Origin: Phycisphaerales bacterium
GTDB taxonomy: Bacteria; Planctomycetota; Phycisphaerae; Phycisphaerales; UBA1924
Reading direction: 5' to 3'
Assembly: GCA_020845755.1 (NCBI GenBank)
Contig: JADLFE010000030.1
Location: 62,001 to 126,000, forward strand
Length of the DNA stretch: 64,000 nt
Below the pieces are notes generated by a model that was not told the DNA's origin, searched no databases, and saw nothing but the letters and a program-made list of their open reading frames with translations. Both the position numbers and the translations under genes were made by a program. This document shows positions 7,806-16,803 of this stretch, in pieces; the stretch's first letter is position 1; every line of letters begins with the position of its first letter.

Positions 7806-8915
7806 ATGAACAGCAACCTCATCGCGACGCTCGGCGCTTTGGGCTGGATCCCCTGTCTCGCCCAAGCGCGGGCTCCCGCCGACGCGGTGCGCAGCGCGGT
7901 CTATCTGCTGATCCTGCTGATCATCATCGGGGTGTTCGTGGTCTCGGTGTTTGCGGTGTTGATCAATCGCCGACGCTCCGCCGCTCGCGCCACGAACCTT
8001 CGCAAACCATCGCTCACACTCGATGCGTGGGCCGAATCCGGCCGCCGCGCCGAGCCAGAGACCCGGATCTTCGATACCGCCGGCGAGTCGGCCCCGGGCG
8101 ATGCACCCACGTCGACCGCCCCCTCGCCTCACACCGAGGTGCGTAATGCCCAGAACTGGCCGAGCGGCCAGCGTCCGGTCGTCATGGTCACCGGCGCCGC
8201 CCGTCGCGTTGGCCTCTCGATCGCCACCGCGTTCGCTCGCGCCGGCTGCGACCTGGTGCTGACCTATCACAACAGCGTTGAAGACGCCAAACTCGCCGCG
8301 GACGCGCTGGCCTCCGGCGGTATCGCGGTTCGCCTTGTGCGACTCAACCTCGCCGACATCGAGAGCGTCAGCGCGATCGGCTCGCTGCTGGCCTCGGAAC
8401 TCCCGCGGCTCGACGTGCTCGTTCACAACGCGTCTGTCTACGAGCCGACGCCCCTGGAATCGCTCACACCCCAGAGGGCCAACGAAGCGTTCCGCGTGAA
8501 CGCGCTCGCCCCGCTGATTCTCACGCAGAATCTCGCGCCGCGGCTTGCGCAGTCAACGCTCGATGGCGGCGGGAGCGTGGTCGCGATGGGAGACATCCAC
8601 GCGATGGGCCTCCCTCGAAAGAACCACGCGGCGTACGCGATGTCCAAGGCCGCGCTCATCGAGATGGTCCGTTCGCTGGCCCGCGAACTTGCGCCGCACG
8701 TTCGCGTGAACGCCGTCGCCCCCGGCGTCGTGGCGTGGCCGGATCACGGTCCCGAGAGCGACGAACTGAGGCAGCGAGCGTATCTGCAGCGCGTGCCGCT
8801 GGCCCGCGCCGGCCAGCCCGAAGACGCAGCCGAAGCGGTGAGATGGCTGGCGCTCGAGGCAAAGTACGTCACGGGCCAGATCATCCGCGTGGACGGCGGA
8901 CGCTCGATCGGTTAG
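7806..8915 (+). CDS. Short-chain dehydrogenase/reductase (pteridine-reductase-like) with N-terminal membrane anchor
   Basis: The C-terminal part (from about residue 122) is a classical SDR. It has the nucleotide-binding TGAARRVGLS, whose TG-x3-R-x-G form is typical of pteridine reductases, NAS at the NNAG position, the catalytic Y-x3-K in HAAYAMSKAAL, and the C-terminal VTGQIIRVDGG. Preceding it are about 100 residues with a membrane helix (SAVYLLILLIIIGVFVVSVF) and a Pro/Thr-rich linker, unusual for soluble SDRs. The reading frame is open throughout, so this is a real fusion or a second domain. ATG 7806 has TATAGT 7 nt before it and no Shine-Dalgarno; GTG 7797 overlapping the previous stop is an alternative. 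The substrate is not known. Confidence 0.75.
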   Translation: MNSNLIATLGALGWIPCLAQARAPADAVRSAVYLLILLIIIGVFVVSVFAVLINRRRSAARATNLRKPSLTLDAWAESGRRAEPETRIFDTAGESAPGDAPTSTAPSPHTEVRNAQNWPSGQRPVVMVTGAARRVGLSIATAFARAGCDLVLTYHNSVEDAKLAADALASGGIAVRLVRLNLADIESVSAIGSLLASELPRLDVLVHNASVYEPTPLESLTPQRANEAFRVNALAPLILTQNLAPRLAQSTLDGGGSVVAMGDIHAMGLPRKNHAAYAMSKAALIEMVRSLARELAPHVRVNAVAPGVVAWPDHGPESDELRQRAYLQRVPLARAGQPEDAAEAVRWLALEAKYVTGQIIRVDGGRSIG

Positions 8916-8918
8916 ACG

Positions 8919-9986
8919 CTACTTCAGTTGATCCAGCATTTTCCTGGCGTTCGGTTCGCCCAGCACGCTCGCTCGCTGGGCGAATTTCTTCGCCTGCTCG
9001 GGCTGATTGAGCCGCACAAACCACTCCGCGGCGGAGAGCGCAGTCGCCGCGTCCGTCGGATTCGCCTCCGACGCCGATGCGTACAGCGCCGCCGCGTCGG
9101 CCGGGTGAGACAGCATCCCGTAGCACTCGCCGAGTATCTGCAGCACCGCCGGCGAATACCGCTCCGCCTGGTCCAGGCCGACCAGCAACTTGATCGCCTC
9201 CTCGGGCTTGTTCGATCGCTTCATCGCACGGGCCTCGATGAGACGCCAATCCGTCACCGCGGGCTCGATCCGCCGTGCCTTGGCGATGTGCTGCAGCGCG
9301 ACGCCCGCCTTGTTCTCCCGCATCGCCAGGTCCGCCAGCGTTCCCCACACGATCGCCTGGTCCGGATCGATCCGACCAGACCGGAGCAGATTCGCCTTCG
9401 CATCATCGATCTTGTTCAACTTGATCTGCACCTGCGCCAGGTACAGCGGATACTTCGCAACTCCAGGATCGATCGTCTGTGCGCTTGAATAGTGCGACAC
9501 CGACGCGTCCAGCCGCCCCAGCGTGCTGGCGATTGTCCCGGCCATGAACTCCATCGCCGCGTCCTTGGCTCCACACTTCAGCGCAGCCACGTACTGCTCA
9601 TATGCCTCCGCATTCTTCTTCATCGCCAGCAGCACCTGCGCGTACTGCACACGAAGTTCCCGCTCCTCCGGAAACTTCGCGATCGCCTCTCGCATGATCG
9701 CCTCGGCCTTCGCCGGCTCCTTCTGGTTCACGTACATCTGCGCTGAATTCAGCACCGCGTTCAGCGTCTCGCCGGCCGCCACGCCGGGCTGCGGAGGTTC
9801 GACCTGGTGCATCCCGCCCGCACGCGGCACAAACACCCAGGTCGTCACAGCCGCAGACGCAAACACCGACAGCGTCGCGACAACCGCAAATCCCGCACGC
9901 CCCGGACGCGCCGCGCTCAGAAGGAACGACGGCGCAACCACGGGCATCGTCCATGAAATTACAAACGGGCGCGACATGATCGGCAT
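8919..9986 (-). CDS. Membrane-anchored TPR protein
   Basis: The protein is 355 residues. After a short N-terminus and one membrane helix (GFAVVATLSVFASAAVTTWV) come about six to seven tetratricopeptide-like helical pairs. Examples are YVNQKEPAKAEAIMREAIAK and FPEERELRVQYAQVLLAMKK, with the usual A/G-A-P spacing of TPRs. Such proteins scaffold protein complexes in the periplasm or envelope. The start chosen is ATG 9986, since AGGGGG lies 7 nt upstream; the ATG at 9977 is too far from it. The gene is convergent with the SDR gene, with only 3 nt between the stop codons, and divergent from valS. Confidence 0.75.
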   Translation of the reverse strand: MPIMSRPFVISWTMPVVAPSFLLSAARPGRAGFAVVATLSVFASAAVTTWVFVPRAGGMHQVEPPQPGVAAGETLNAVLNSAQMYVNQKEPAKAEAIMREAIAKFPEERELRVQYAQVLLAMKKNAEAYEQYVAALKCGAKDAAMEFMAGTIASTLGRLDASVSHYSSAQTIDPGVAKYPLYLAQVQIKLNKIDDAKANLLRSGRIDPDQAIVWGTLADLAMRENKAGVALQHIAKARRIEPAVTDWRLIEARAMKRSNKPEEAIKLLVGLDQAERYSPAVLQILGECYGMLSHPADAAALYASASEANPTDAATALSAAEWFVRLNQPEQAKKFAQRASVLGEPNARKMLDQLK

Positions 9987-10152
9987 CCAGAATCCCCCTG
10001 CTCGCGTCCCGGCGAGCGACGCGCCATGATCGCACGCCGCGGGCATCGCCGCCAGCCAACTCCCCGACTCATGCGGTGAGCCACTTCGCGCCCGCCGGCC
10101 ACCCACCCATCCAACGGGCCCTAGACCGCCCCGGCTCGCATACGATGCGCTC

Positions 10153-13100
10153 ATGTCCGATCCCGCACAAACTCCGAGCACTTCTCACGCCGAACTGCCC
10201 AAGCAGTATCGGCCCGCCGACCATGAGTCCCACACCTGGACTCGCTGGGAAGCGGCCCGCGCCTTCCATGCCAACCCCGCCCACGTCGTCGCCGGGCTGG
10301 GTAAGCCCTACTCGGTCGTCATCCCGCCTCCAAACGTCACCGATCGCCTGCACCTCGGGCACGCGCTCAACAACACGCTCCAGGACATCCTCGTCCGCGC
10401 CCATCGCATGCGCGGGCACGAAGCCCTGTGGATGCCAGGTACCGATCACGCCGGCATCGCCACCCAGGCCGTGGTCGAGAAGCGCGTCTGGAACGATGAG
10501 AAGAAACGCCGCCACGACTTCACCCGCGAGCAGTTCATCGCTCGGATCCAGGCCTTCAAGGACGAGTACGAGGCGGTCATTACCGGCCAGCTTAAGAAGA
10601 TGGGCTGCTCCTGCGACTGGGACCGCCAGCGCTTCACCATGGACGACGTCTGCGCCCGCGCCGTGCGCGAGGCCTTCTTCCAACTCTTCAAGGACGGCCT
10701 GATCTATCGCGGCAAGCGCCTGGTCAACTGGGACCCCGTGCTGCAGACCGCCGTCGCCGACGACGAGTGCTTCGACGAAGAAGTTGACGCGGCGTTCTAT
10801 TACCTGCGCTATCCGCTCGTTCACGCCCACGGGCAGTCCACCGCCGGTGAGCGCCGGCACGGCAAGCTCCCGCCCGCCGACGCCGTGCCCGTCACGTGGT
10901 CGGAACTTTCGCGGCGCGGCTTTGCCGAGTCCGACAATCACCCGCCCGAGGACCCGGCGTACATCGTTGTGGCGACCACGCGACCCGAGACCTATCTCGG
11001 CGATACCGCCGTCGCGGTCAATCCGCACGACCCGCGCGCCAAGGCGCTGCGCGGTCTGTGCGTCGATCTGCCCCTCGTCGGGCGCGTCATCCCGATCGTT
11101 GAAGACGAATATGTCGTGCTCCCCGAGATCTACGCTCGCGACGACGAGGAGCGGGCCGACCCGAAGGCCGCGTACGCCACGGGATTCCTGAAGGTGACGC
11201 CCGCGCACGACGCGAACGACTATGACCTTTACCAGCGTCACAAGGACGTGATGGACGTGTACGCGGGCGGGCCGAACGCCGCGCTCGTCAACGTCTTTGC
11301 GCCCGATGCAACCGTCAGCGACAAGCACGGCTGGCGTGACGTGGGCAGCGCCCATCTCTTCGTCGGCAAGTCGCGTGATGACGCGCGCAAACTCGTCGTC
11401 GACGAGTTCAAGGCACGCGGCCTGCTCGAACGCACGCGCCCCTACCGCCACTCCGTCACCTTCTCCGATCGCTCCAAAGCGATCATCGAGCCGTATCTGA
11501 GCGATCAGTGGTACGTGAAGGTGACTGATCCTCGCCTCGCGGCCGCCGCGAACAAGGCGCTGGCAACGGAGCAGCGATCCAAGGGCTCCGGCAACGCCAG
11601 ACCCGCTGGCAGCGACGGCCAACTGCGCTTCCATCCGGACCGCTACGCCAAGACCTACGAACTCTGGCACGACAACATCCGCGACTGGTGCATCAGCCGC
11701 CAACTCTGGTGGGGACATCGGATCCCGGTGTGGACCAAATCGGCTTGGACAAGACAAGATGAGGCCGCGTTCCTGACGATGATCGATGGACCGGTCCAGA
11801 CCGGCGAAGCGGTCTATTCACACTCGGACGGAACAACGCACGTTTGCCTGCGAGACGCGAGCGACGAATCGCTCACCAACCTGATCGAGTCGATCGGATT
11901 CGTTCGTGATCCCGACGTCCTCGACACCTGGTTCTCCTCCGCACTCTGGCCCATGTCCACCATGGGCTGGCCCGACCCCAAGGCCGCAGGCCCTGCCTTC
12001 GACGGCCTGCTCGCCGCCTTCAACCCCACCTCAACCCTCTGCACCGCGCGCGAGATCATCACCCTCTGGGTCTCGCGCATGGTGATGATGAACCGCTACC
12101 TGATGCCCGACGGATGGAACGCCTCGCGCACCGCGGACCCCGCATCGCTTGCAAACCACGGCAAGGGGCACGGCCCCCTCCCCTTCCGCGATGTCTTCAT
12201 CCACTGCGTCATCCAGGACGGCCAGGGACAGAAGATGTCCAAGAGCCTCGGCAACGGCGTCGATCCCCTCGACATCATCAGCAGCCATGGCGCCGACGCC
12301 ATGCGCTTCACGCTCTGCAACATGGCCACGCAGACGCAGGACGTCCGCATGCCCGTCGACCTCATCTGCCCGCACACCGGCGCGACCTTTACGCCCAAGA
12401 TGTTCACCAACAAAGACGGCTACGTCGTCCCCGTCCCCGTGCAGGAGTGCCCCACCGACAAGTCCAAGAAGATGGTCACGGTCTACGGCGTTGCCTCCGG
12501 CGAGGCCAAGGCCACGCCCGAAATGCCGCTGGCCAAGAACACCTCGAGCAAGTTCGACCTCGGCCGCAACTTCGCCAACAAGATCTGGAACGCCGCACGA
12601 TTCGCGGCCTCCATGCTCTCCTCGGGCACGCCACCCGCCGAGCAGGTCGAACTTTCGAATCTCTCGCTGGTCGATCGCTGGATGATCTCGCGTCTCGCGG
12701 CCGCCACCCGCCAGATTGATGAGTGCATCGCGCAGTTCGATTTCGCGGGCTATTCGCAGGCCCTCTACGACATCGTCTGGCGCGACTTCTGCGACTGGTA
12801 TCTCGAGGCGATCAAGCCCACGGTCGCTGCGGATGCGTCGCAGAAACTGGTGCTCCGCGCCGCGCTCGACGTGCTGCTCCGCCTGGCGCACCCAGTCATG
12901 CCGTTCATCAGCGAGACGATCTTTGAGCACCTGCGCTCTACGCCGGTGCGATCGCAGTCGTGGCTGACACTCGATGAGCCTCCTGCGGAACTCTTGTGCC
13001 GCGCCGCCTGGCCGCGCTTCGCCGCGGGCGCGGAGGATACTGGATCCGTTCAAGAGTTCGCACGTGTGCAGACATTGGCGACGTCGATCCGCGAGGTCCG

Positions 13101-13509
13101 AGCCCAGCACAACGTGCCGCCCAAGCGGAAGATCGTGCTGCACGCTCCGTCGGTCGGAACAAAGCTGGCCGAGTCGCACTCGCCGCTCCTGCGGGCGCTC
13201 GTGCCGATCGAGTCGATCACCAGCGACGGCGCCACGGGCGCGAGCGTTGCGTTTGTGTTCGAGTCGATGGAGTGGAAGGCCTCAAGCCTGGCCGACGCCG
13301 TCGACGCCGGCGCCGAGCGGGCCCGCCTCGAAAAGGCCATCGCGGACAAGGAAAACTCCGTGCGCACGCTCTCGGCTCGTCTGGCCAACCCCGGCTATGC
13401 CGATCGCGCGCCGCCCGCGATGGTACAGCAGACCCGCGATCAACTCGCCAAGGCCGTGGCCGAACTCGCGGCCAATCGTGCGGCACTGGCATCGCTGGGC
13501 GCGTCGTGA
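10153..13509 (+). CDS. valS: Valyl-tRNA synthetase
   Basis: The protein is 1,118 residues, a class I aminoacyl-tRNA synthetase that charges tRNA-Val. Motifs: the HIGH equivalent HLGH at 67-70 within PPPNVTDRLHLGHALNNT, the KMSKS loop at 694-698, the editing-domain VATTRPETYLGDTAVAVNP, and a C-terminal coiled coil (about 1045-1115). It is longer than typical bacterial ValRS (about 880-950 residues). An extra block of roughly 65 residues lies between the KMSKS region and the anticodon-binding domain, at about residues 735-798, containing CPHTG and ECPTDKSKK. The ATG lacks a Shine-Dalgarno, and TACGAT ends 6 nt before it. The stop overlaps the next gene (GTGA). Confidence 0.95.
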   Translation: MSDPAQTPSTSHAELPKQYRPADHESHTWTRWEAARAFHANPAHVVAGLGKPYSVVIPPPNVTDRLHLGHALNNTLQDILVRAHRMRGHEALWMPGTDHAGIATQAVVEKRVWNDEKKRRHDFTREQFIARIQAFKDEYEAVITGQLKKMGCSCDWDRQRFTMDDVCARAVREAFFQLFKDGLIYRGKRLVNWDPVLQTAVADDECFDEEVDAAFYYLRYPLVHAHGQSTAGERRHGKLPPADAVPVTWSELSRRGFAESDNHPPEDPAYIVVATTRPETYLGDTAVAVNPHDPRAKALRGLCVDLPLVGRVIPIVEDEYVVLPEIYARDDEERADPKAAYATGFLKVTPAHDANDYDLYQRHKDVMDVYAGGPNAALVNVFAPDATVSDKHGWRDVGSAHLFVGKSRDDARKLVVDEFKARGLLERTRPYRHSVTFSDRSKAIIEPYLSDQWYVKVTDPRLAAAANKALATEQRSKGSGNARPAGSDGQLRFHPDRYAKTYELWHDNIRDWCISRQLWWGHRIPVWTKSAWTRQDEAAFLTMIDGPVQTGEAVYSHSDGTTHVCLRDASDESLTNLIESIGFVRDPDVLDTWFSSALWPMSTMGWPDPKAAGPAFDGLLAAFNPTSTLCTAREIITLWVSRMVMMNRYLMPDGWNASRTADPASLANHGKGHGPLPFRDVFIHCVIQDGQGQKMSKSLGNGVDPLDIISSHGADAMRFTLCNMATQTQDVRMPVDLICPHTGATFTPKMFTNKDGYVVPVPVQECPTDKSKKMVTVYGVASGEAKATPEMPLAKNTSSKFDLGRNFANKIWNAARFAASMLSSGTPPAEQVELSNLSLVDRWMISRLAAATRQIDECIAQFDFAGYSQALYDIVWRDFCDWYLEAIKPTVAADASQKLVLRAALDVLLRLAHPVMPFISETIFEHLRSTPVRSQSWLTLDEPPAELLCRAAWPRFAAGAEDTGSVQEFARVQTLATSIREVRAQHNVPPKRKIVLHAPSVGTKLAESHSPLLRALVPIESITSDGATGASVAFVFESMEWKASSLADAVDAGAERARLEKAIADKENSVRTLSARLANPGYADRAPPAMVQQTRDQLAKAVAELAANRAALASLGAS

Positions 13510-14561
13510 GTCGCCGCACGGATCCGGCGCACGAATCTCGACGTCGCCGCTTGCGCCAGCGACTTTCACTCGCCCATCATCTCGCGCGCGTGTCCACGTT
13601 GATCGTGGTTACTTCGTGTGCCACGCTCGCCACAGATCATCAGGCAGGCCCAGGCGCTGACGCCTTGGTCCACGCAACCCCGCCGCGCCCCAACGTCATC
13701 CTCTCCGAGGAGCCATGGACGTTCGGCTCCTCTGGCGGCGTCATGATCCGCACGCCGTCGTACCGCCTGTTCACGACAATCTCCAGCCAATCACTCCGCG
13801 ATCAACTCCCCGTCTTCATCGAATCCGTCGGCCGGCAATACCGCACCGCGATCACGCCCCTCTCCCCTCCCCAGAACGCGCTCGATACCTATGTCATGGC
13901 CGATCGCTCACAATGGGAGCGGGTCGTCACGCAATTGCTCGGCTCGCGCTCCGATCTCATCGCGAGCATGAGCCGCGCCGGTTTCACGCTCCAGAGCCGC
14001 TCCATCGTGTACGACATCGGTCCGCACGACACCTTCGTGCTCCTCGCCCACGAGGGCTGGCATCAGTTCGCGCAGGCGTCGTTCAAAGAGCCTCTCCCGA
14101 TCTGGCTTGATGAGGGGCTGGCGACGTGGTTCGAGGGCCATCGATGGACCGGCGAGATCCCGGTCCTCACGCCGCGCGACAATCCGGTCCGACTCGACGT
14201 CCTGACGCGAGCGGCACGCACCGGCTCGCTGATCCCCCTCGATCAACTGACCGGCACCACCCCCCAGGACTGGATCACAAAGGGCGCTGACAACCCGCTG
14301 GTCTACTACGCTCAGGCCTGGTCAATGGCTCGTTTCCTGACCGAGGACCCGACGAGAAACGAAGCGCTCGCCACCATCCTCACGCTCGCCTCGCGCGGCC
14401 AACTCCGCACCGAACTCTCCCGCCGCCTCGGCGATCGTGCCGCGGGCATCGCCATGTCACGCCGCCTCGGTCCCGGTGTCATGGAGGCGTTCGTCGATCG
14501 CGATCTATCTCGCCTCCAGTCCGCGTACTCCGAATACGTTGCGCGAATCACCGGGGAATAG
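13506..14561 (+). CDS. Lipoprotein with gluzincin-type metallopeptidase motif (DUF1570/MA-like)
   Basis: The protein is 351 residues if started at GTG 13506, which overlaps the valS stop as GTGA. An Arg-rich N-terminus precedes a short hydrophobic stretch ending in VVTSC, a plausible lipobox with C38 as the lipidated residue. The domain around 175-215 has A-HEGWH-QF (zinc ligands H182 and H186, catalytic E183) and a downstream LDEGLATWFEG whose E203 fits the third ligand of gluzincins. This is the pattern of peptidase MA/DUF1570-type proteins common in planctomycetes. It probably acts in the periplasm or on the cell surface. The substrate is unknown. Confidence 0.7.
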   Translation: MSRRTDPAHESRRRRLRQRLSLAHHLARVSTLIVVTSCATLATDHQAGPGADALVHATPPRPNVILSEEPWTFGSSGGVMIRTPSYRLFTTISSQSLRDQLPVFIESVGRQYRTAITPLSPPQNALDTYVMADRSQWERVVTQLLGSRSDLIASMSRAGFTLQSRSIVYDIGPHDTFVLLAHEGWHQFAQASFKEPLPIWLDEGLATWFEGHRWTGEIPVLTPRDNPVRLDVLTRAARTGSLIPLDQLTGTTPQDWITKGADNPLVYYAQAWSMARFLTEDPTRNEALATILTLASRGQLRTELSRRLGDRAAGIAMSRRLGPGVMEAFVDRDLSRLQSAYSEYVARITGE

Positions 14562-14603
14562 CGCTCGACCGCCGGTACTCGTACGTCACGTCGTCGTGCT
14601 CCC

Positions 14604-15578
14604 TCACGTCCCCGCTGCGAGCCTCGCCAATTCGCCCCCTCGCGCCGCGCCCGCGACGATCGCGTCCGCGATCGCACACATCACGCCTCGCTGATCGAGC
14701 ACCGCCACCGCCGCCGCCGTCGTCCCTCCCTTGCTCGTCACCGCCGCTCGCAGCACCTCGGGCGCCTGGTCAGATCGTGCCATGAGCATCGCGGCACCCG
14801 CGAGTGCCTGGATCGTCGCGTCACGCGATTGCTCATCTGAAAGCCCAGCCCGCACACCACCTTCGATCATGCACTGCGCGAGATAGAACAGGTACGCCGG
14901 GCCCGACCCCGCCAACGCAGTGAACGCGTCGAACCGCGATTCGTCAAGCCGCATCACGATCGGCCCGACGCCCTCGAAGATACGGCACGCCGCCGTGTCG
15001 TCTCCGTCGCGGGCCCCGTCACCGAGACAGATGGCCGTGACGCCCTCCCCGATCGACGCGGCAAGATTGGGCATGGCCCGAACCACCCGCGCCGTTGCGC
15101 CCAACGATTGACGCACAACCTCGCTCGGCGTGCCCGCGAGGATCGACACGACCACGCGCGGCGTGTCGAACGCGGAACGAATGTCGCCCGCAGCCTGCCG
15201 GAGCATCTGAGGCTTGATGCACAGGACAACCTGCGCGGTATTGGCCGCGTCCGGCGCATCGCCCCGCGCGTCGAAGGACGTCAGCCACGCGATCCCTTCG
15301 CTCGCGATCGCGGAGACCCGCACGCCGATAGAGCCGAGCACCTCGTGCCTGGATGCGTCGGGCTCGATGACGAAGACGCGCGACGGATCGATCACCCCGC
15401 CGCTGATCCCGCCGCGGAGGATCGCGCTCGACATGTTCCCACCACCCACGACGAGCAGCGGCACAGCAATGGGATCCGGGCGCGCGCGGTCGCGACATCC
15501 GTGAGGTTGTTGACATTCTTGTCCGGTTGCGGGCGAGCCTGAGATGTCGTGCGGTTTGGCGTGGGGTTGGGTCGTCAT
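14604..15578 (-). CDS. proC: Pyrroline-5-carboxylate reductase
   Basis: The protein is 324 residues. It reduces 1-pyrroline-5-carboxylate to proline with NAD(P)H. Visible are the nucleotide-binding VVGGGNMSSAILRGG, the VLCIKPQ block, the RAMPNLAASIGEG segment and the C-terminal signature with ALAGSGPAYLFYLAQCMIEG and LRAAVTSKGGTTAAA. The N-terminus has about 36 extra residues (MTTQPHAKPH...), polar and poorly conserved. The ATG has CGGAG 7 nt upstream, so the extension may be real; otherwise a start nearer PLLVVGGGN is possible. It is divergent from accA, separated by only 47 nt. Confidence 0.93.
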   Translation of the reverse strand: MTTQPHAKPHDISGSPATGQECQQPHGCRDRARPDPIAVPLLVVGGGNMSSAILRGGISGGVIDPSRVFVIEPDASRHEVLGSIGVRVSAIASEGIAWLTSFDARGDAPDAANTAQVVLCIKPQMLRQAAGDIRSAFDTPRVVVSILAGTPSEVVRQSLGATARVVRAMPNLAASIGEGVTAICLGDGARDGDDTAACRIFEGVGPIVMRLDESRFDAFTALAGSGPAYLFYLAQCMIEGGVRAGLSDEQSRDATIQALAGAAMLMARSDQAPEVLRAAVTSKGGTTAAAVAVLDQRGVMCAIADAIVAGAARGGELARLAAGT

Positions 15579-15625
15579 GGCGGTCTCCGGGCGTCTCGAC
15601 GCCGGAAGCCTACCCTTTCCGCAAC

Positions 15626-16660
15626 ATGTCCAGTTTCTATCGACTCGAGTTTGAGAAGCCTGTTTTGGAACTTGAGAAACGGATCGAGGCGAGCGAGACG
15701 CGCCTGACCGAGGCCGCGACCGCCAACCCGCCAGGCGAGGGCACGGGGTCGCCCGAGGTCGAGTCGCTGCGTTCCGAGGTCGATCGCCTCAAGCAGGACC
15801 GACACAGACTGCTGACCGACCTTTACTCCGACCTCTCGCCTTGGAATACCGTCCGCGTGGCACGCCACCCTCTGCGACCGCAGACACGCGACTACATCGA
15901 CATGATCTGCCGCGACTTCGCCGAACTGCACGGCGACCGACGCTTCGGAGAAGACCCGGCCCTGGTCACCGGCTTCGCCCGCATCGGCCCGATCAAGTGC
16001 ATGGTCATCGGACATCAGAAGGGGCGCGACACGCAGGAGAAACTCGCGTGCCACTTCGGCTGTGCGCACCCGGAGGGGTATCGCAAGGCACTGCTGAAGA
16101 TGCAACTGGCCGAGAAGTTCAACGTGCCGATCGTCACGCTGGTCGATACTCCCGGCGCCTATCCGGGCCTGGGCGCCGAGCAGCGTGGACAGGCCGAAGC
16201 GATCGCCGTCAATCTGCGCGAGATGAGCCGCCTGCGCGTGCCCATCGTCAGCGTCGTGATCGGCGAGGGCGGCTCCGGCGGCGCGCTCGGCATCGCGGTC
16301 GCCGATCGCGTTGCGATGCTCCAGTGCTCGTGGTATTCGGTCATCAGCCCCGAAGGGTGCGCCGCCATCCTGTGGAAAGAGGCCAACGAGCAGACCAACT
16401 CCGCGGCGGCCAAGGCGCTCAAACTCACGGCCCGCGACAACCTCGAACTCGGCATCGTCGACGATGTGATCCCCGAGCCGGTCGGCGGCGCTCACCGCGA
16501 CCCGAAAACAACCGCGGAAAACCTCCGGCAGTGGATCGTGTCACGCGTGCAGCAACTTCGACAGATCGACGCCGACACCCTGGTCCGACAGCGGTATGAA
16601 CGCTTCCGAAAACTCGGCCAGTACACCGAACAGGCCGAGTCCGCGGGCAACCCCGCGTAA
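15626..16660 (+). CDS. accA: Acetyl-CoA carboxylase carboxyltransferase subunit alpha
   Basis: The protein is 344 residues. It forms the carboxyltransferase with AccD and makes malonyl-CoA for fatty acid synthesis. Visible are the N-terminal helical region (LELEKRIEASETRL), RPQTRDYIDMICRDFAELHG, the carboxyl-transferase core GHQKGRDTQEKLACHFGCAH, PEGYRKALLKMQLAEKF, the oxyanion-hole stretch VIGEGGSGGALGIAVADRVA, and the SPEGCAAILWK segment. Length is normal for the family. There is no clear Shine-Dalgarno; TACCCT lies 9 nt before the ATG. accD is not in the window. Confidence 0.95.
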   Translation: MSSFYRLEFEKPVLELEKRIEASETRLTEAATANPPGEGTGSPEVESLRSEVDRLKQDRHRLLTDLYSDLSPWNTVRVARHPLRPQTRDYIDMICRDFAELHGDRRFGEDPALVTGFARIGPIKCMVIGHQKGRDTQEKLACHFGCAHPEGYRKALLKMQLAEKFNVPIVTLVDTPGAYPGLGAEQRGQAEAIAVNLREMSRLRVPIVSVVIGEGGSGGALGIAVADRVAMLQCSWYSVISPEGCAAILWKEANEQTNSAAAKALKLTARDNLELGIVDDVIPEPVGGAHRDPKTTAENLRQWIVSRVQQLRQIDADTLVRQRYERFRKLGQYTEQAESAGNPA

Positions 16661-16803
16661 CGAACTGACTCGTGTTGGCTGGTATTTGGGATCCAACGAC
16701 GGCTTGTCCGCGCTTTGACATTTTGAACGCGATCCCTTATCGTTCGCACCCTTTCCGGGTTCGGGAGGGGAGAGGCCCCGCGTTGGCTCAGGGGGAGTTG
16801 CAG

